A stretch of DNA of 64,000 bases, taken from contig NZ_CP012981.1 of NCBI RefSeq assembly GCF_001411495.1, positions 1,612,001 to 1,676,000 on the forward strand, in the 5' to 3' direction. Made by a program: the position numbers and the translations under genes. The stretch is from Burkholderia cepacia ATCC 25416. GTDB taxonomy: Bacteria > Pseudomonadota > Gammaproteobacteria > Burkholderiales > Burkholderiaceae. Below the pieces are notes generated by a model, which searched no databases, had not been told where the DNA came from, and worked only from the letters and a program-made list of their open reading frames with translations. This document shows positions 8,257 to 17,162 of the stretch, piece by piece (the first letter of the stretch is position 1; each line of letters opens with the position of its first letter).

Positions 8257-9450
8257 TCAGGCGGACGGCCGCGCCGCACCCGCTGGCCGGGCACCGGCCA
8301 GCAACGGCGGGACGAGCAGATAAAGTAGCGCGGCCGCGGCCCAGACGAGCCCCGGCCAGGTCGCGCGTGTCGCCGCATAGGTTGCGGTGACGACCAGCGG
8401 CCCCGCGACACCGATCAGGCTCGCCACGCTCGCGAGCGCGCCTTGCAGTTCACCCTGGCGCGCATCGTCGACCTGCCGCGCGAGCATCGCCTGCAGCGCC
8501 GGCAGCGTCATGCCGCCCGCCGCGAACAGCGGCAGCAGCGCGAACGGCACCCACGCGGCGGTCGCGAACGCAATCGCCACGAGCCCGAACGCGTCGCCCG
8601 CGAGGCCCAGTGCGAGCGCGCGGCGCTCGCCGAGCCGCGCGATCAGCGGCCCGATCGCGAAAGCCTGCGCGAGCGCGTGACACGCGCCGTAGCCCGCCAG
8701 CGACAGCCCCGCGATCGGTGTCGACCACCCGAAATGTTCCTGGCCGTACAGGATCCACAGCGTGGCGGGCGCCTGCGACACCAGCGCCACGATCACGTAA
8801 ATGCCGATCAGCGGCACGAGCGCCGGTGAGCCGGTCAGCCGGCGCAGGCTGGCGAACGGGTTGAGCGCGCCGGCCGTTTGGCCTTCGCGGGCCGAACGCG
8901 GCCGCGATTCCGGCAGCGCGCGCCAGACGAACACGAGGTTGAGCGCGTTGAGCACGGCGGCCGCGACGAACGGCGCGCGCACATGCAGCGCGCCGAGCAG
9001 GCCGCCGATCAACGGGCCCGCGATGAAGCCGATGCCCATCATCGCGCCGAGCTGGCCGAAGCGTCGTGCGCGGTCGGGTTCGGCCGTGACGTCGGTGACG
9101 TATGCAGTCGCGACCGCGACGTTCGCGCCGGTGATGCCCGCGATCAGCCGCCCGACGTAGAGCCAGGCGAGCGTCGGCGCGAGCGCCATCAGCAGGTAGT
9201 CGAGCGCGGCGCCCGCGAGCGACACGAGCAGTACGGGCCGGCGGCCGACGCGGTCGCTCAGCGCGCCGAGCAGCGGTGCGCACAGGAACTGCGCGAACGC
9301 GTACAGCGCGAGCAGGATCCCGTAGTGGGTGTCGGTGCTGCCCGCATCGGCGAGCGAGCGCAGGAGCCCGGGGAGGATCGGCATCACGATCCCGACGCCG
9401 ATCGCGTCGAGCAGGACCGTGGCCAGAATGGCAATCAGGGACGGATTCAA
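8257..9450 (-). CDS. TetA-like MFS drug/proton antiporter
   Basis: A 12-TM major-facilitator protein, about 397 residues, in the TetA(A/B) family's size range. The N-terminal block LDAIGVGIVMPILPGLLR and the loop 2-3 signature GALSDRVGRRPVLL, followed by MALAPTLAWLYVGRLIAGITGANVAVA, are close to tetracycline exporters. The open frame reaches an ATG at 9492, but that start would place the coding region across the operator at 9458-9476. The TTG at 9450, giving LNPSLIAILATVLLDA, matches the family's N-terminus and is preferred. Divergent from a tetR gene with two tet-operator-like palindromes between them, so expression is probably repressed by that TetR. The true substrate is unproven. Confidence 0.85.
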   Translation of the reverse strand: MNPSLIAILATVLLDAIGVGIVMPILPGLLRSLADAGSTDTHYGILLALYAFAQFLCAPLLGALSDRVGRRPVLLVSLAGAALDYLLMALAPTLAWLYVGRLIAGITGANVAVATAYVTDVTAEPDRARRFGQLGAMMGIGFIAGPLIGGLLGALHVRAPFVAAAVLNALNLVFVWRALPESRPRSAREGQTAGALNPFASLRRLTGSPALVPLIGIYVIVALVSQAPATLWILYGQEHFGWSTPIAGLSLAGYGACHALAQAFAIGPLIARLGERRALALGLAGDAFGLVAIAFATAAWVPFALLPLFAAGGMTLPALQAMLARQVDDARQGELQGALASVASLIGVAGPLVVTATYAATRATWPGLVWAAAALLYLLVPPLLAGARPAGAARPSA

Positions 9451-9457
9451 GGGTGTG

Positions 9458-9476
9458 ACTCTATCGGTGATAGAGT
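9458..9476. promoter_or_regulatory. tet-operator-like palindrome 1
   Basis: ACTCTATCGGTGATAGAGT is a perfect inverted repeat (arms of 8, centre GGT) and is very close to classical tetO (arms TCTATC/GATAGA around a 3-bp centre). It sits just upstream of the preferred start of the tetA-like gene. Confidence 0.85.
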
Positions 9477-9495
9477 GGCGATTATTCCACAACTT

Positions 9496-9514
9496 TCCCT
9501 ATCGGTGATAGAGA
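9496..9514. promoter_or_regulatory. tet-operator-like palindrome 2
   Basis: TCCCTATCGGTGATAGAGA: the same core as the first operator with one mismatch between the arms; its last base is the A of the tetR ATG. Repressor bound here would block tetR itself. Centre-to-centre distance to the first operator is 38 bp. Confidence 0.82.
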
Positions 9515-10146
9515 TGAAGGACACAGGGGCGCGGCTGACGCGCGACACGGTACTGCGCGCGGCGCTCGACCTGCTCGATGAAGTCGGCATCGATGGGCTG
9601 TCGACGCGGCGGCTCGCCGAGCGGCTCGGCGTGCAGTCGCCGACGCTTTACTGGCATTTCCGGAACAAGGCCGAACTGCTCGACGCGATGGCCGAGGCGA
9701 TCATGCTCGAGCGGCACGATGCGTCGCTGCCGCGGCCGGGCGAGGCGTGGGATGCGTGGCTTCTCGACAACGCGCGCAGTTTCCGGCGCGCGCTGCTGGC
9801 CTATCGCGACGGCGCGCGCCTGCATGCCGGTACCCGGCCGCGGGCGCTGCATTTCAGCTCGATCGAACGCAAGGTCGCGCTGCTCGGCGAAGCGGGTTTC
9901 GCGCCGGACGAGGCGGTCGACGTGATGTATGCGCTGGGCCGCTTCGTGGTTGGATGGGTGCTGGAGGAACAGGCGGAACCCGAAGGCGAGGCCGATGCGC
10001 CGCTGCCGGACGCGGCCGAGTATCCGTTGCTCGCCAAGGGCTGGGCCGCGCTGCGTGCACGCGGCGGAGACGAAGCGTTCGAGCGCGGCGTCGCGCTGAT
10101 CGTCGACGGCGCCCGCGCGCGCCTGGCAGCACGCGCGCGCGGCTGA
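9514..10146 (+). CDS. tetR: TetR-family repressor (TetR class, with C-terminal ligand domain)
   Basis: A 210-residue TetR protein. The N-terminal DNA-binding domain has LTRDTVLRAALDLLDEVGIDGL, then the helix-turn-helix LSTRRLAERLGVQSPTLYWHFRNKAELLDAM (about residues 29-59), close to TetR of tetracycline operons. The C-terminal all-helical domain matches the TetR_C type (YRDGARLHAGTRP near residue 100). It is divergent from the tetA-like exporter, and the intergenic region contains two palindromes matching tetO, so it should repress both genes and release them on ligand binding. The ligand is not known; tetracycline is only the family precedent. Confidence 0.88.
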   Translation: MKDTGARLTRDTVLRAALDLLDEVGIDGLSTRRLAERLGVQSPTLYWHFRNKAELLDAMAEAIMLERHDASLPRPGEAWDAWLLDNARSFRRALLAYRDGARLHAGTRPRALHFSSIERKVALLGEAGFAPDEAVDVMYALGRFVVGWVLEEQAEPEGEADAPLPDAAEYPLLAKGWAALRARGGDEAFERGVALIVDGARARLAARARG

Positions 10147-10149
10147 CGG

Positions 10150-11124
10150 TCAGGCCGGCGTGCCGCCGTCGAGCACGCGTTCGAGCGCGTCGAGCGCGCG
10201 GGCCGTGGCGTCCGGCGCGATGCAGTCGACGACGATCCGCTCCGGCATCGCGCGCAGCCAGGTGATCTGGCGCTTGCAGAGCTGGCGCGTCGCGAAGATG
10301 CCCTTGTCGCGCATCGTCCGGTAGTCGGTGTCGCCGTCGAGGAATTCCCATGCCTGCCGGTAGCCGACGCAGCGCATCGACGGCAGGTCGGGATGGAGAT
10401 CCTCGCGACGGCGCAGCCGCTCGACTTCGTCGATGAAGCCCGCGTCGAGCATCGCATCGAAGCGCTGTGCGATCCGTGCGTGCAGTACCGCGCGATCGGA
10501 CGGCTCGAGCGCGACCGGCACGAAGCGGTAAGCGGCGGCCGCATCGTCGCTGCGTCGCGGGGCGGCGAGCAGTACCGACATCGGCTGCCCGCTCAGCATG
10601 AACACTTCGAGCGCCCGCTGGATCCGTTGCGAATCGTTCGGCGCGAGCCGCGCGGCCGTGTCGGGATCGACCTGCGCGAGTCGCGCGTGCAGGGCGGGCC
10701 AGCCATCGCGTGCGGCTTCCGCATCGAGGGTCGCGCGCACGTCCGGATCGGCGCCGGGCAGGTCGTTGAGCCCCTGCGTCAGTGCCTTGTAGTAGAGCAT
10801 CGTGCCGCCCGCGAGCAGCGGCGTGCGGCCGCGCGCGGCGATCTCGCCGATCAGGCGCAGCGTGTCGGCGCGGAAACTCGCGGCCGAATACGCGTCGGCC
10901 GGATCGATGATGTCGATCAGGTGGTGCGGCACGCTCGCGCGCTCTTCGCGCGAAGGCTTCGCGGTGCCGATGTCCATGTCGCGGTAGACGAGCGCCGAAT
11001 CGACGCTGACGATCTCGATCGGGCGGCGCGCGGCGAGCGCCAGCGCCGCGGCCGTCTTGCCCGATGCGGTGGGGCCGAGCAGGCAGGCGATCGTCGTCGG
11101 AGAGGTCTGCGGTGAAGCGCTCAT
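10150..11124 (-). CDS. miaA: tRNA dimethylallyltransferase
   Basis: MiaA, 324 residues, adds an isopentenyl group to A37 of tRNAs reading UNN codons. The P-loop is [17 protein letters not shown] near residue 16. [38 protein letters not shown] and [12 protein letters not shown] follow. [15 protein letters not shown] and the C-terminal [17 protein letters not shown] complete the set. The ATG at 11124 overlaps the mutL stop by 4 bp; an in-frame ATG further upstream lies inside mutL and is not needed. Forms a mutL-miaA operon. Confidence 0.96.
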   Translation of the reverse strand: MSASPQTSPTTIACLLGPTASGKTAAALALAARRPIEIVSVDSALVYRDMDIGTAKPSREERASVPHHLIDIIDPADAYSAASFRADTLRLIGEIAARGRTPLLAGGTMLYYKALTQGLNDLPGADPDVRATLDAEAARDGWPALHARLAQVDPDTAARLAPNDSQRIQRALEVFMLSGQPMSVLLAAPRRSDDAAAAYRFVPVALEPSDRAVLHARIAQRFDAMLDAGFIDEVERLRRREDLHPDLPSMRCVGYRQAWEFLDGDTDYRTMRDKGIFATRQLCKRQITWLRAMPERIVVDCIAPDATARALDALERVLDGGTPA

Positions 11125-13121
11125 TGTCCGCGCATGAACAGGCGGTCGAGATCGTTCAGCGTGAGCTGATACCACGTCGGCCGGCCGTGATTGCACTGGT
11201 CCGCGCGTTCGGTCGCCTCCATCTGCCGCAGCAGCGCGTTCATCTCGTCGAGCGTCAGGCGCCGGTTCGCGCGCACCGCGTGGTGGCAGGCGAGCGTGCC
11301 GAGCAGCTCGTGCTGGCGCTCGGTTAGCACGCGCGAGCCGCCGAACGCGTGCAGGTCGGCGAGCACCGCGCGCGCGAGCGACTGCAGGTCGGCATCCTTC
11401 AGCAGCGCCGGCACCGCGCGGATCGCGAGCGTCGTCGGCGACAGCACCGCCAGGTCGAAACCGAGCGATTCGAGCGTGTCGCGCTCTTCCTCGACCGTGC
11501 CGATCTCGACCGGCGTGGCCGTCATCGAGATCGGCAGCAGCAGCGCCTGCACGGCGACCGAGCGGTCGGCGAGCGCGTTCTTGAACTGTTCGTACAGGAT
11601 CCGCTCGTGTGCCGCGTGCATGTCGACGATCACGAGCCCGTGCGCGTTCTGCGCGAGCACGTAAATGCCGTGGATCTGGCCGAGCGCGAAGCCGAGCGGC
11701 TGCTCGTCGTGCGCGGTGGCGGCGATCGGCGATACGGTGAAGCCGGGCAGCGGTGCGAGCGGCGTGTCGGCCGAATCGCGCGCGATGGTGGTCGTGCCGT
11801 CCGGTGTGCCGGCGCCGCTATCCTTGCGGCCGAACATCGCGTCGTAGAGCGCGAGCGGCTGCGCGACGGGCAGCGTGCCCTGCGTCATCCGTGCCTGGCG
11901 CATCCAGGTGTTGCCTGCCGACGAGGACGACGGCGACGAGAAGCCGCTGCCGCCCGTGCCACCGATGCCGCCGGTCGCGTGGCCCTGGCTCTGCCCGAGC
12001 GGCGTGTCCAGGAACGACGACGGCCCGCGCGGTGCCGGTTCGATATGCGCGGCATGGCCGCCCGCCGTGGTTTCCGGCGACGCGCCCGCATGGCGCGCGA
12101 GCGCGCGCTGGACCGCATGGAACACGTACTGGTGGATCGAGCGCGAATCGCGGAAGCGTACCTCGATCTTCGACGGATGCACGTTCACGTCGACGGCTTC
12201 CGGCGGCAGGTCGAGAAACAGCACGTACGACGGGTAGCGGTCGCCGTGCAGCACGTCCTCATAGGCCGCGCGCACCGCGTGCGTCAGCAGCTTGTCGCGC
12301 ACGAAGCGGCCGTTCACGAAAAAATATTGCTGGTCGGCGCGCCCGCGGCTTGCGGTCGGCAGCCCGGCGCAGCCGTAGACGGCGAGCGGGCCGGCCTGCT
12401 CGTCGAGCGGCAGGTGCGCGGTCGCGAAGCCGTCGCCGAGGATCTTCGCGACGCGCTGCGCGGGCTCGGTCGCATTCCAGTGCTCGACGGCCTTGCCGTT
12501 GTGCAGCACCGAGATCGCGACGTCCGGCCGCGCGAGCGCCGCGCGGCGGATCATTTCCAGGCAGTGGCCGAACTCGGTCTGCTCGCTCTTCAGGAACTTG
12601 CGCCGCGCGGGCGTGTTGAAGTACAGCTCGCGCACCTCGATCGTCGTGCCGGTCGCACCGGCGGCGGGCGACAGCACGCCCGTCTGCGCGTCGATCTTCA
12701 TCGCATGCGCGGCATCGGCCGTCCGGCTCGTGATCGACATCTCGGCCACCGACGCGATCGACGCGAGCGCTTCGCCGCGGAAACCCAGCGTGGCGACCGC
12801 CTCGAGCTCCTCGAGCGAGCGGATCTTGCTGGTCGCATGGCGCATCAGCGCGAGCGCCAGCTCGTCGGGCGGAATCCCGCAGCCGTCGTCGGTGATCGAG
12901 ATGCGCTTGACGCCGCCTTCTTCCAGCACGATGCGCAGCGTCGTGGCGCCGGCGTCCATCGCGTTCTCCAGCAGCTCCTTGACGACCGACGCCGGACGTT
13001 CGACGACCTCGCCGGCGGCGATCTGGCTGATCAGCTGGTCGGGCAGGGGCTGGATCGCGCGCAGCGGGCGCGGAGCAGGGGCGGGCGTGTCGCCCGCGGC
13101 CATTTCGGTGATTTCGGACAT
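11121..13121 (-). CDS. mutL: DNA mismatch repair protein MutL
   Basis: MutL, 666 residues. The N-terminal GHKL ATPase has [26 protein letters not shown] (motif I), [11 protein letters not shown] (motif II) and [14 protein letters not shown] (motif III). A Ser/Gly/Thr-rich linker spans about residues 355-460. The C-terminal domain carries [12 protein letters not shown], the variant endonuclease motif known in MutL proteins of Neisseria and Pseudomonas, together with [12 protein letters not shown] and CNHGRPTW. This MutL therefore probably has latent nicking activity, in contrast to E. coli MutL. It couples MutS recognition to strand removal and is co-transcribed with miaA. Confidence 0.96.
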   Translation of the reverse strand: MSEITEMAAGDTPAPAPRPLRAIQPLPDQLISQIAAGEVVERPASVVKELLENAMDAGATTLRIVLEEGGVKRISITDDGCGIPPDELALALMRHATSKIRSLEELEAVATLGFRGEALASIASVAEMSITSRTADAAHAMKIDAQTGVLSPAAGATGTTIEVRELYFNTPARRKFLKSEQTEFGHCLEMIRRAALARPDVAISVLHNGKAVEHWNATEPAQRVAKILGDGFATAHLPLDEQAGPLAVYGCAGLPTASRGRADQQYFFVNGRFVRDKLLTHAVRAAYEDVLHGDRYPSYVLFLDLPPEAVDVNVHPSKIEVRFRDSRSIHQYVFHAVQRALARHAGASPETTAGGHAAHIEPAPRGPSSFLDTPLGQSQGHATGGIGGTGGSGFSSPSSSSAGNTWMRQARMTQGTLPVAQPLALYDAMFGRKDSGAGTPDGTTTIARDSADTPLAPLPGFTVSPIAATAHDEQPLGFALGQIHGIYVLAQNAHGLVIVDMHAAHERILYEQFKNALADRSVAVQALLLPISMTATPVEIGTVEEERDTLESLGFDLAVLSPTTLAIRAVPALLKDADLQSLARAVLADLHAFGGSRVLTERQHELLGTLACHHAVRANRRLTLDEMNALLRQMEATERADQCNHGRPTWYQLTLNDLDRLFMRGQ

Positions 13122-13304
13122 GGCCGAATTATAGCGAGGCGGCGGATGCGTGCCGGGGCGCCGGAGCGTTACGTTTTTTCACGGAGCCTTAAGGTAGTTT
13201 CGGTATCATGGCTCCGTTTCGCGCGCCGCCTTGGCCGGCGGGCGCTTCCGCCAAGTCTGGCCTGTTTCGGCCGTTCCGGCCCTATCGCCTTCGAGGAATC
13301 GCAT

Positions 13305-13988
13305 TTGGATACGCTGCTTCATTTCGTCAACCTTGTCCTGCATATCGACGCCTTCCTCGGCGATTTCATCCGGCAGTACGGCGCGTGGGTCTATCTCGTG
13401 CTGTTCCTGATCGTGTTCTGCGAGACGGGGCTCGTCGTGTTCCCGTTCCTGCCGGGCGATTCGCTGCTGTTCATCGGCGGCGCGTTCGCGGCGACGGGCG
13501 AAATGAACGTCGGCGCGCTGATCGTGCTGCTGCTCGTCGCGGCGATCGCCGGCAACACCGTGAACTACCTGATCGGCCGCTGGGTCGGCCCGAAGGTGTT
13601 CAATACGCATATCCCGGTGCTCGAGCGCTTCCTTGACCGCGCCGCGCTGCAGAAAACCCACTCGTTCTACGACAAGCACGGCGGCAAGACGATCGTGCTC
13701 GCGCGCTTCATCCCGGTCGTGCGTACGTTCGCGCCGTTCGTCGCGGGCGCGTCGTCGATGAGCGTCGCGCGTTTCCAGCTCTTCAACGTGATCGGTGCGC
13801 TGGTGTGGGTGCTGCTGCTCGTGCTGCTCGGGTATTTCTTCGGCAACATCCCGTTCATCCGCCAGTACCTGAACGTGATCGTGCTGGTCGGTATCGGTGC
13901 GGCGATCGTGCCGGTCGCGCTCGGCGCGGTGTGGAAGCTGGTGCGGGGGAAGCAGTCGGATAACGCGCAGAAGACGGGCGGGCGGTAA
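13305..13988 (+). CDS. DedA-family membrane protein
   Basis: A 227-residue inner-membrane protein of the DedA (SNARE-associated/VTT) family, close in size to YqjA/YghB. Members are linked to undecaprenyl-phosphate or phospholipid flipping and to membrane potential maintenance. Seen here are VFCETGLVVFPFLPGDSLLF near residue 38, the GR-rich AGNTVNYLIGRWVGPKVF near 80, and FYDKHGGKTIVLARFIPVVRTFAPFVAG near 118. I chose the TTG at 13305: it is preceded by GAGGA at 13292 and gives the normal N-terminal length. The open frame upstream is antisense to mutL. A bidirectional terminator follows at 14014. Confidence 0.9.
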   Translation: MDTLLHFVNLVLHIDAFLGDFIRQYGAWVYLVLFLIVFCETGLVVFPFLPGDSLLFIGGAFAATGEMNVGALIVLLLVAAIAGNTVNYLIGRWVGPKVFNTHIPVLERFLDRAALQKTHSFYDKHGGKTIVLARFIPVVRTFAPFVAGASSMSVARFQLFNVIGALVWVLLLVLLGYFFGNIPFIRQYLNVIVLVGIGAAIVPVALGAVWKLVRGKQSDNAQKTGGR

Positions 13989-14013
13989 GCCCGGACGCTT
14001 CGGTTTCAGGCAA

Positions 14014-14048
14014 TAAAAAAGCGTGGCGGGTGCCACGCTTTTTTTTCG
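14014..14048. terminator. Bidirectional Rho-independent terminator between dedA and mscS
   Basis: A run of A, then AAGCGTGGC, loop GGGT, GCCACGCTT, then a run of T. The symmetrical A/T flanks let it serve both convergent genes. Confidence 0.93.
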
Positions 14049-14061
14049 TCCGGTGCCGCCG

Positions 14062-14874
14062 TCATGCGCTGCGATGCAAGAGCGGCGTTTCGGGCGTCGG
14101 GTATTGCGCGTCGCGGAACGTCTCGAGGATCACGCGGTTGGTGTCGCAGTACACCTGCCAGTAGTTTTCAGGTTGCGTGGACGGGCGCACGAACAGCAGC
14201 GGGCCTTCCGGCGTGAATTGCAGCACGCCGACGTCCGGCGCCGGGCTGGTCAGCACGTTCGGGATCTGCTGGATCGACGCTTTCAGGCGGTTGATCGCGT
14301 CGACGGCATCGACGCCGTTCGCGATCTTCGCGGTCAGGTCGACGCGACGATACGACGTTGCGCTGTAGTTGGCGATGTTGTCCGAGAAGATCTTGTTGTT
14401 GCCGACGATCGTCACGATGTTGTCCGGCGTGACGATCGTCGTGCCGAACAGGCCGAGCTCCTTGACCGTGCCCGTGACGCCGCCCGCGCTGATCACGTCG
14501 CCGATCTTGAACGGACGCAGCACCTGCATGAACACGCCTGCGGCGAAATGCGCGAGCAGGCCGCCCCAGGCGGTACCGATCGCGAGGCCGAGGCCGGCGA
14601 GCAGCGCGGCGAACGAGGTGGTCTGCACGCCGAAGATCTGCAGGATCGCGAGGATCAGCAGGATCGTCAGCAGCACGCCGACGACGGAGGTCAGGTAGTC
14701 GGTGAGTGTCGGGTCGACCTTGCCGCTGCGGCGCACGACCTTGCCGAGCAGGCGGGTGCCGATGCGGATCGCCCAGCGGCCGACGAACCACAAGACGATC
14801 GCTGCGAGGAGGTTGAGGCCGAAGTCGAGGCCGCGGGTCATCAGGAATTGCTGGGCGGTGGCGAGATCGATCAT
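14062..14874 (-). CDS. mscS: Small-conductance mechanosensitive channel, MscS family
   Basis: A 270-residue MscS-type channel, similar in length to E. coli MscS (286). TM1 and TM2 lie at about residues 18-38 and 65-85, and the pore helix TM3 is the Gly/Ala-rich FAALLAGLGLAIGTAWGGLLAHFAAGV near 88-114. PFKIGDVISAGGVTGTV then enters the beta domain, which includes the family IVTPDNIVTIVGNNKI. It opens under membrane tension to release solutes during osmotic downshock. Single gene, convergent with dedA. Confidence 0.94.
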   Translation of the reverse strand: MIDLATAQQFLMTRGLDFGLNLLAAIVLWFVGRWAIRIGTRLLGKVVRRSGKVDPTLTDYLTSVVGVLLTILLILAILQIFGVQTTSFAALLAGLGLAIGTAWGGLLAHFAAGVFMQVLRPFKIGDVISAGGVTGTVKELGLFGTTIVTPDNIVTIVGNNKIFSDNIANYSATSYRRVDLTAKIANGVDAVDAINRLKASIQQIPNVLTSPAPDVGVLQFTPEGPLLFVRPSTQPENYWQVYCDTNRVILETFRDAQYPTPETPLLHRSA

Positions 14875-14985
14875 GCGTTCTCCGAAGTCAAGGGTAGAAA
14901 GGGCGGCGCATGCACCGGGTGGGTGGCGCTTTTATAACCTGAGCCGGGAGGGGCGGCAACCTGTCTGACACTGCTTGACGTAATG

Positions 14986-15019
14986 GAAAACGGGCAGGAC
15001 GCGGGTGCGTGCTGCCCGT
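14986..15019 (-). terminator. Probable terminator of the leftward wcbB-wcbA unit
   Basis: On the minus strand ACGGGCAG and CTGCCCGT form an 8-bp stem (with a possible inner ACGC/GCGT pairing), followed by TTTT. It is placed about 110 bp after the wcbA stop and before mscS. Confidence 0.6.
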
Positions 15020-15131
15020 TGGAGACGTATCGGGTTTTATCTAAATGGTATTCAAACCACCTTAGGCGACATGTTTCTGTCGATCAAGCGAGCGCCTACG
15101 GATCATCGGGCCGCAAATGCCCCGATCTTGG

Positions 15132-17162
15132 TCAGCGCATTGTGCGATCGCGAAAATATTGCCGTCCCTGCCAACTGGCATAACGTATCGCGTTGCGGGT
15201 CCAGCGTACTGCCTTGACAAGCGGGCGGGCGCGATTGCCACGTATTTTTTCGAGCGGTCGAGCCGCGTTCGGCGCGAGTTGCCGGGCGATTGCCTCGGGC
15301 GTTGTGAATAGCGAGAGCTGCCAATCCCAATAGATTGCATAACGCAGCAACACGCCTGCCGTCAGCATGTCGAGCGACAGCCGGCGTTCTCGCCACGGCT
15401 GTTCCAGCGCATCGTGCGTCAGTCCCCAGCCGGCATAAAACGGCAGGCCGTAGGTATGGACTTCCTTCCCGCGCATCAACGCGTCGAAGCCGGCGAGCGA
15501 CGACAGCGTATGCAGCTCGTCCGTCACGTCGATCAGCGAAATGAGATCTGCGTGCGCATCGACGATGTCTGCGAGGTGTGCTGCGTCGACCAGCCCCGCA
15601 CGATTGCCGGACAGCACGTCCGGATGTGGCTTGTAAATGATGAATGCGTCAGGTCGGCGAGCACGCACTTCCTGCAACAAGGCTTCCGACGTGGCTATCG
15701 TGCCCGTTCCTAGTCGGATCGACGCATCATCCGCAACCTGGCCTGCGACGAGCACGATGCGCTTGTCGTGCGGGATACGCCATGTCGGCGCCTGGCGGCC
15801 GAGATTGTATTTCGTGAGACCGAGTCGCACGATCTCGTGCCTCAGCGCTGCCGCGCGCTGCAATTCCGGTTCGTCGAAGGCGGCCTGATTGAGAATGACA
15901 GTCAGGTCGCTGGGGCGACTCGCGTCGAAATACAGGCCACGGCGGTCGATTACCTGGCTGCACGGCGGCGACATGTCGGAACCGAGCCCCGTCGAATGGA
16001 TGAAGCCGTCTTCGATCCGCACGCGTACCGCCGCGTCCGGCAGGCCTTCTGCCGAACGTCCACCCCATATTGCAGCGTGTTCGCCGGTGCGCGTGTCGCG
16101 CGGATCCGCTATCCAGCGTAACGTCCCGCCTCCCGCCGACAGGTACGGTGTTGCATACGGACGTTTCCACCACTGGAAGCGTATGCCGGCGACCCGGTCG
16201 AGGTCGCTGTAGCGGGTGGCGACGGCATGCTGCAGCTCGATGCAGTCGAGTGCGCTCTCGAGCGTGCCCTGAGTGCCGCGTGCCGGGTCGAGGTACTGCG
16301 CGAGTTGCAGGAACGCGGCATCGAACAACGCGAACACGGACGGGCGCGCGCGCCGCTCCGCCATCGCGGTGCGATCCCGAGTCAGTCCCCAGCCGGCGTA
16401 ATAGGGCGTACCGAACACATGAACCGGGACGCCGGCCAGCAGTGCAGCCATCCCTTCGGACGCGCCGACGACATAGACGGCGCCGGCATGTCGAAGGATG
16501 TCCCTGAAGGAGTGTGCGACGTCGAGGACTCGGGCATTCCCGGGCAGTCGTGCCTTGTTCGACAACCAATCGCCGGCGCCTGCATCGGCGGAGCGCAGGA
16601 TCCACACGTCGGCACCGGGGTGCGCGATACGCGCTGCATCTGCCATCGCAGCAAAGTTCCCGCGGCGGTGCCCGGCCGGCGTACAGACGTCGGTATGCGA
16701 CGCCTCTCTTTCGTCGATCAGCACGATGCGTTTTTCGCGGCCGGATGCGTGCCATGCATCCGGCAATTCGGCCACCCGGTGCCGAACGTGCAACGCATCG
16801 CTGTCGAGGACGCGGTGAATCAGAGCGCGACATCGCGCGTCCGCGTCGGTGACGGGCGAAGCCTGGAGCATGCGGTCGAGTGCGGCGACAAGCCCGCCGC
16901 GCGCAATCAGATCCGGTGGAATGCGGAACCACGAAAGCGGCGGCGCGTGCCGTACGAAGACGGGGCCGGGGCAGACCGGGTAGACGGTGCGTCCGAGCGA
17001 TGCGGACGTTCGAGCAAGGGCGACGCCGAGCCACGAATCGACCCACACGAACGGCGATTTTCCGGGCGGCCAGGTGCCCCTGCGCTTGCCGGGCACAATG
17101 GCGGTTGTGTCGAATGGCTGGATGTCGGGCGTCATCGAAGATTCAGTCGGTGCCGGATTCAT
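15132..17162 (-). CDS. wcbA: Capsule polysaccharide biosynthesis protein KpsC-like (beta-Kdo transferase)
   Basis: A 676-residue two-domain KpsC homologue. Each half carries the hallmark G-x-P-[FY]-YAGWGLT motif: FGTPYYAGWGLTRD near residue 258 and YGLPFYAGWGLTHD near 579. The second half also has YKPHPDVLSGNR near 515. KpsC adds alternating beta-Kdo residues to the lysophosphatidylglycerol anchor of ABC-exported capsules, in partnership with KpsS (here 45052-46257). Its stop is followed by a hairpin at 14986-15019. Its ATG directly abuts the wcbB stop, so the two form a leftward unit divergent from the export genes. The Kdo role comes from the family, not from direct evidence here. Confidence 0.9.
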   Translation of the reverse strand: MNPAPTESSMTPDIQPFDTTAIVPGKRRGTWPPGKSPFVWVDSWLGVALARTSASLGRTVYPVCPGPVFVRHAPPLSWFRIPPDLIARGGLVAALDRMLQASPVTDADARCRALIHRVLDSDALHVRHRVAELPDAWHASGREKRIVLIDEREASHTDVCTPAGHRRGNFAAMADAARIAHPGADVWILRSADAGAGDWLSNKARLPGNARVLDVAHSFRDILRHAGAVYVVGASEGMAALLAGVPVHVFGTPYYAGWGLTRDRTAMAERRARPSVFALFDAAFLQLAQYLDPARGTQGTLESALDCIELQHAVATRYSDLDRVAGIRFQWWKRPYATPYLSAGGGTLRWIADPRDTRTGEHAAIWGGRSAEGLPDAAVRVRIEDGFIHSTGLGSDMSPPCSQVIDRRGLYFDASRPSDLTVILNQAAFDEPELQRAAALRHEIVRLGLTKYNLGRQAPTWRIPHDKRIVLVAGQVADDASIRLGTGTIATSEALLQEVRARRPDAFIIYKPHPDVLSGNRAGLVDAAHLADIVDAHADLISLIDVTDELHTLSSLAGFDALMRGKEVHTYGLPFYAGWGLTHDALEQPWRERRLSLDMLTAGVLLRYAIYWDWQLSLFTTPEAIARQLAPNAARPLEKIRGNRARPLVKAVRWTRNAIRYASWQGRQYFRDRTMR

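Noticed and set aside
11349..13304. A long plus-strand open frame opposite mutL that runs in frame into dedA
   Set aside because: The only conserved part is the DedA portion from the TTG at 13305; the rest is antisense shadow of mutL.
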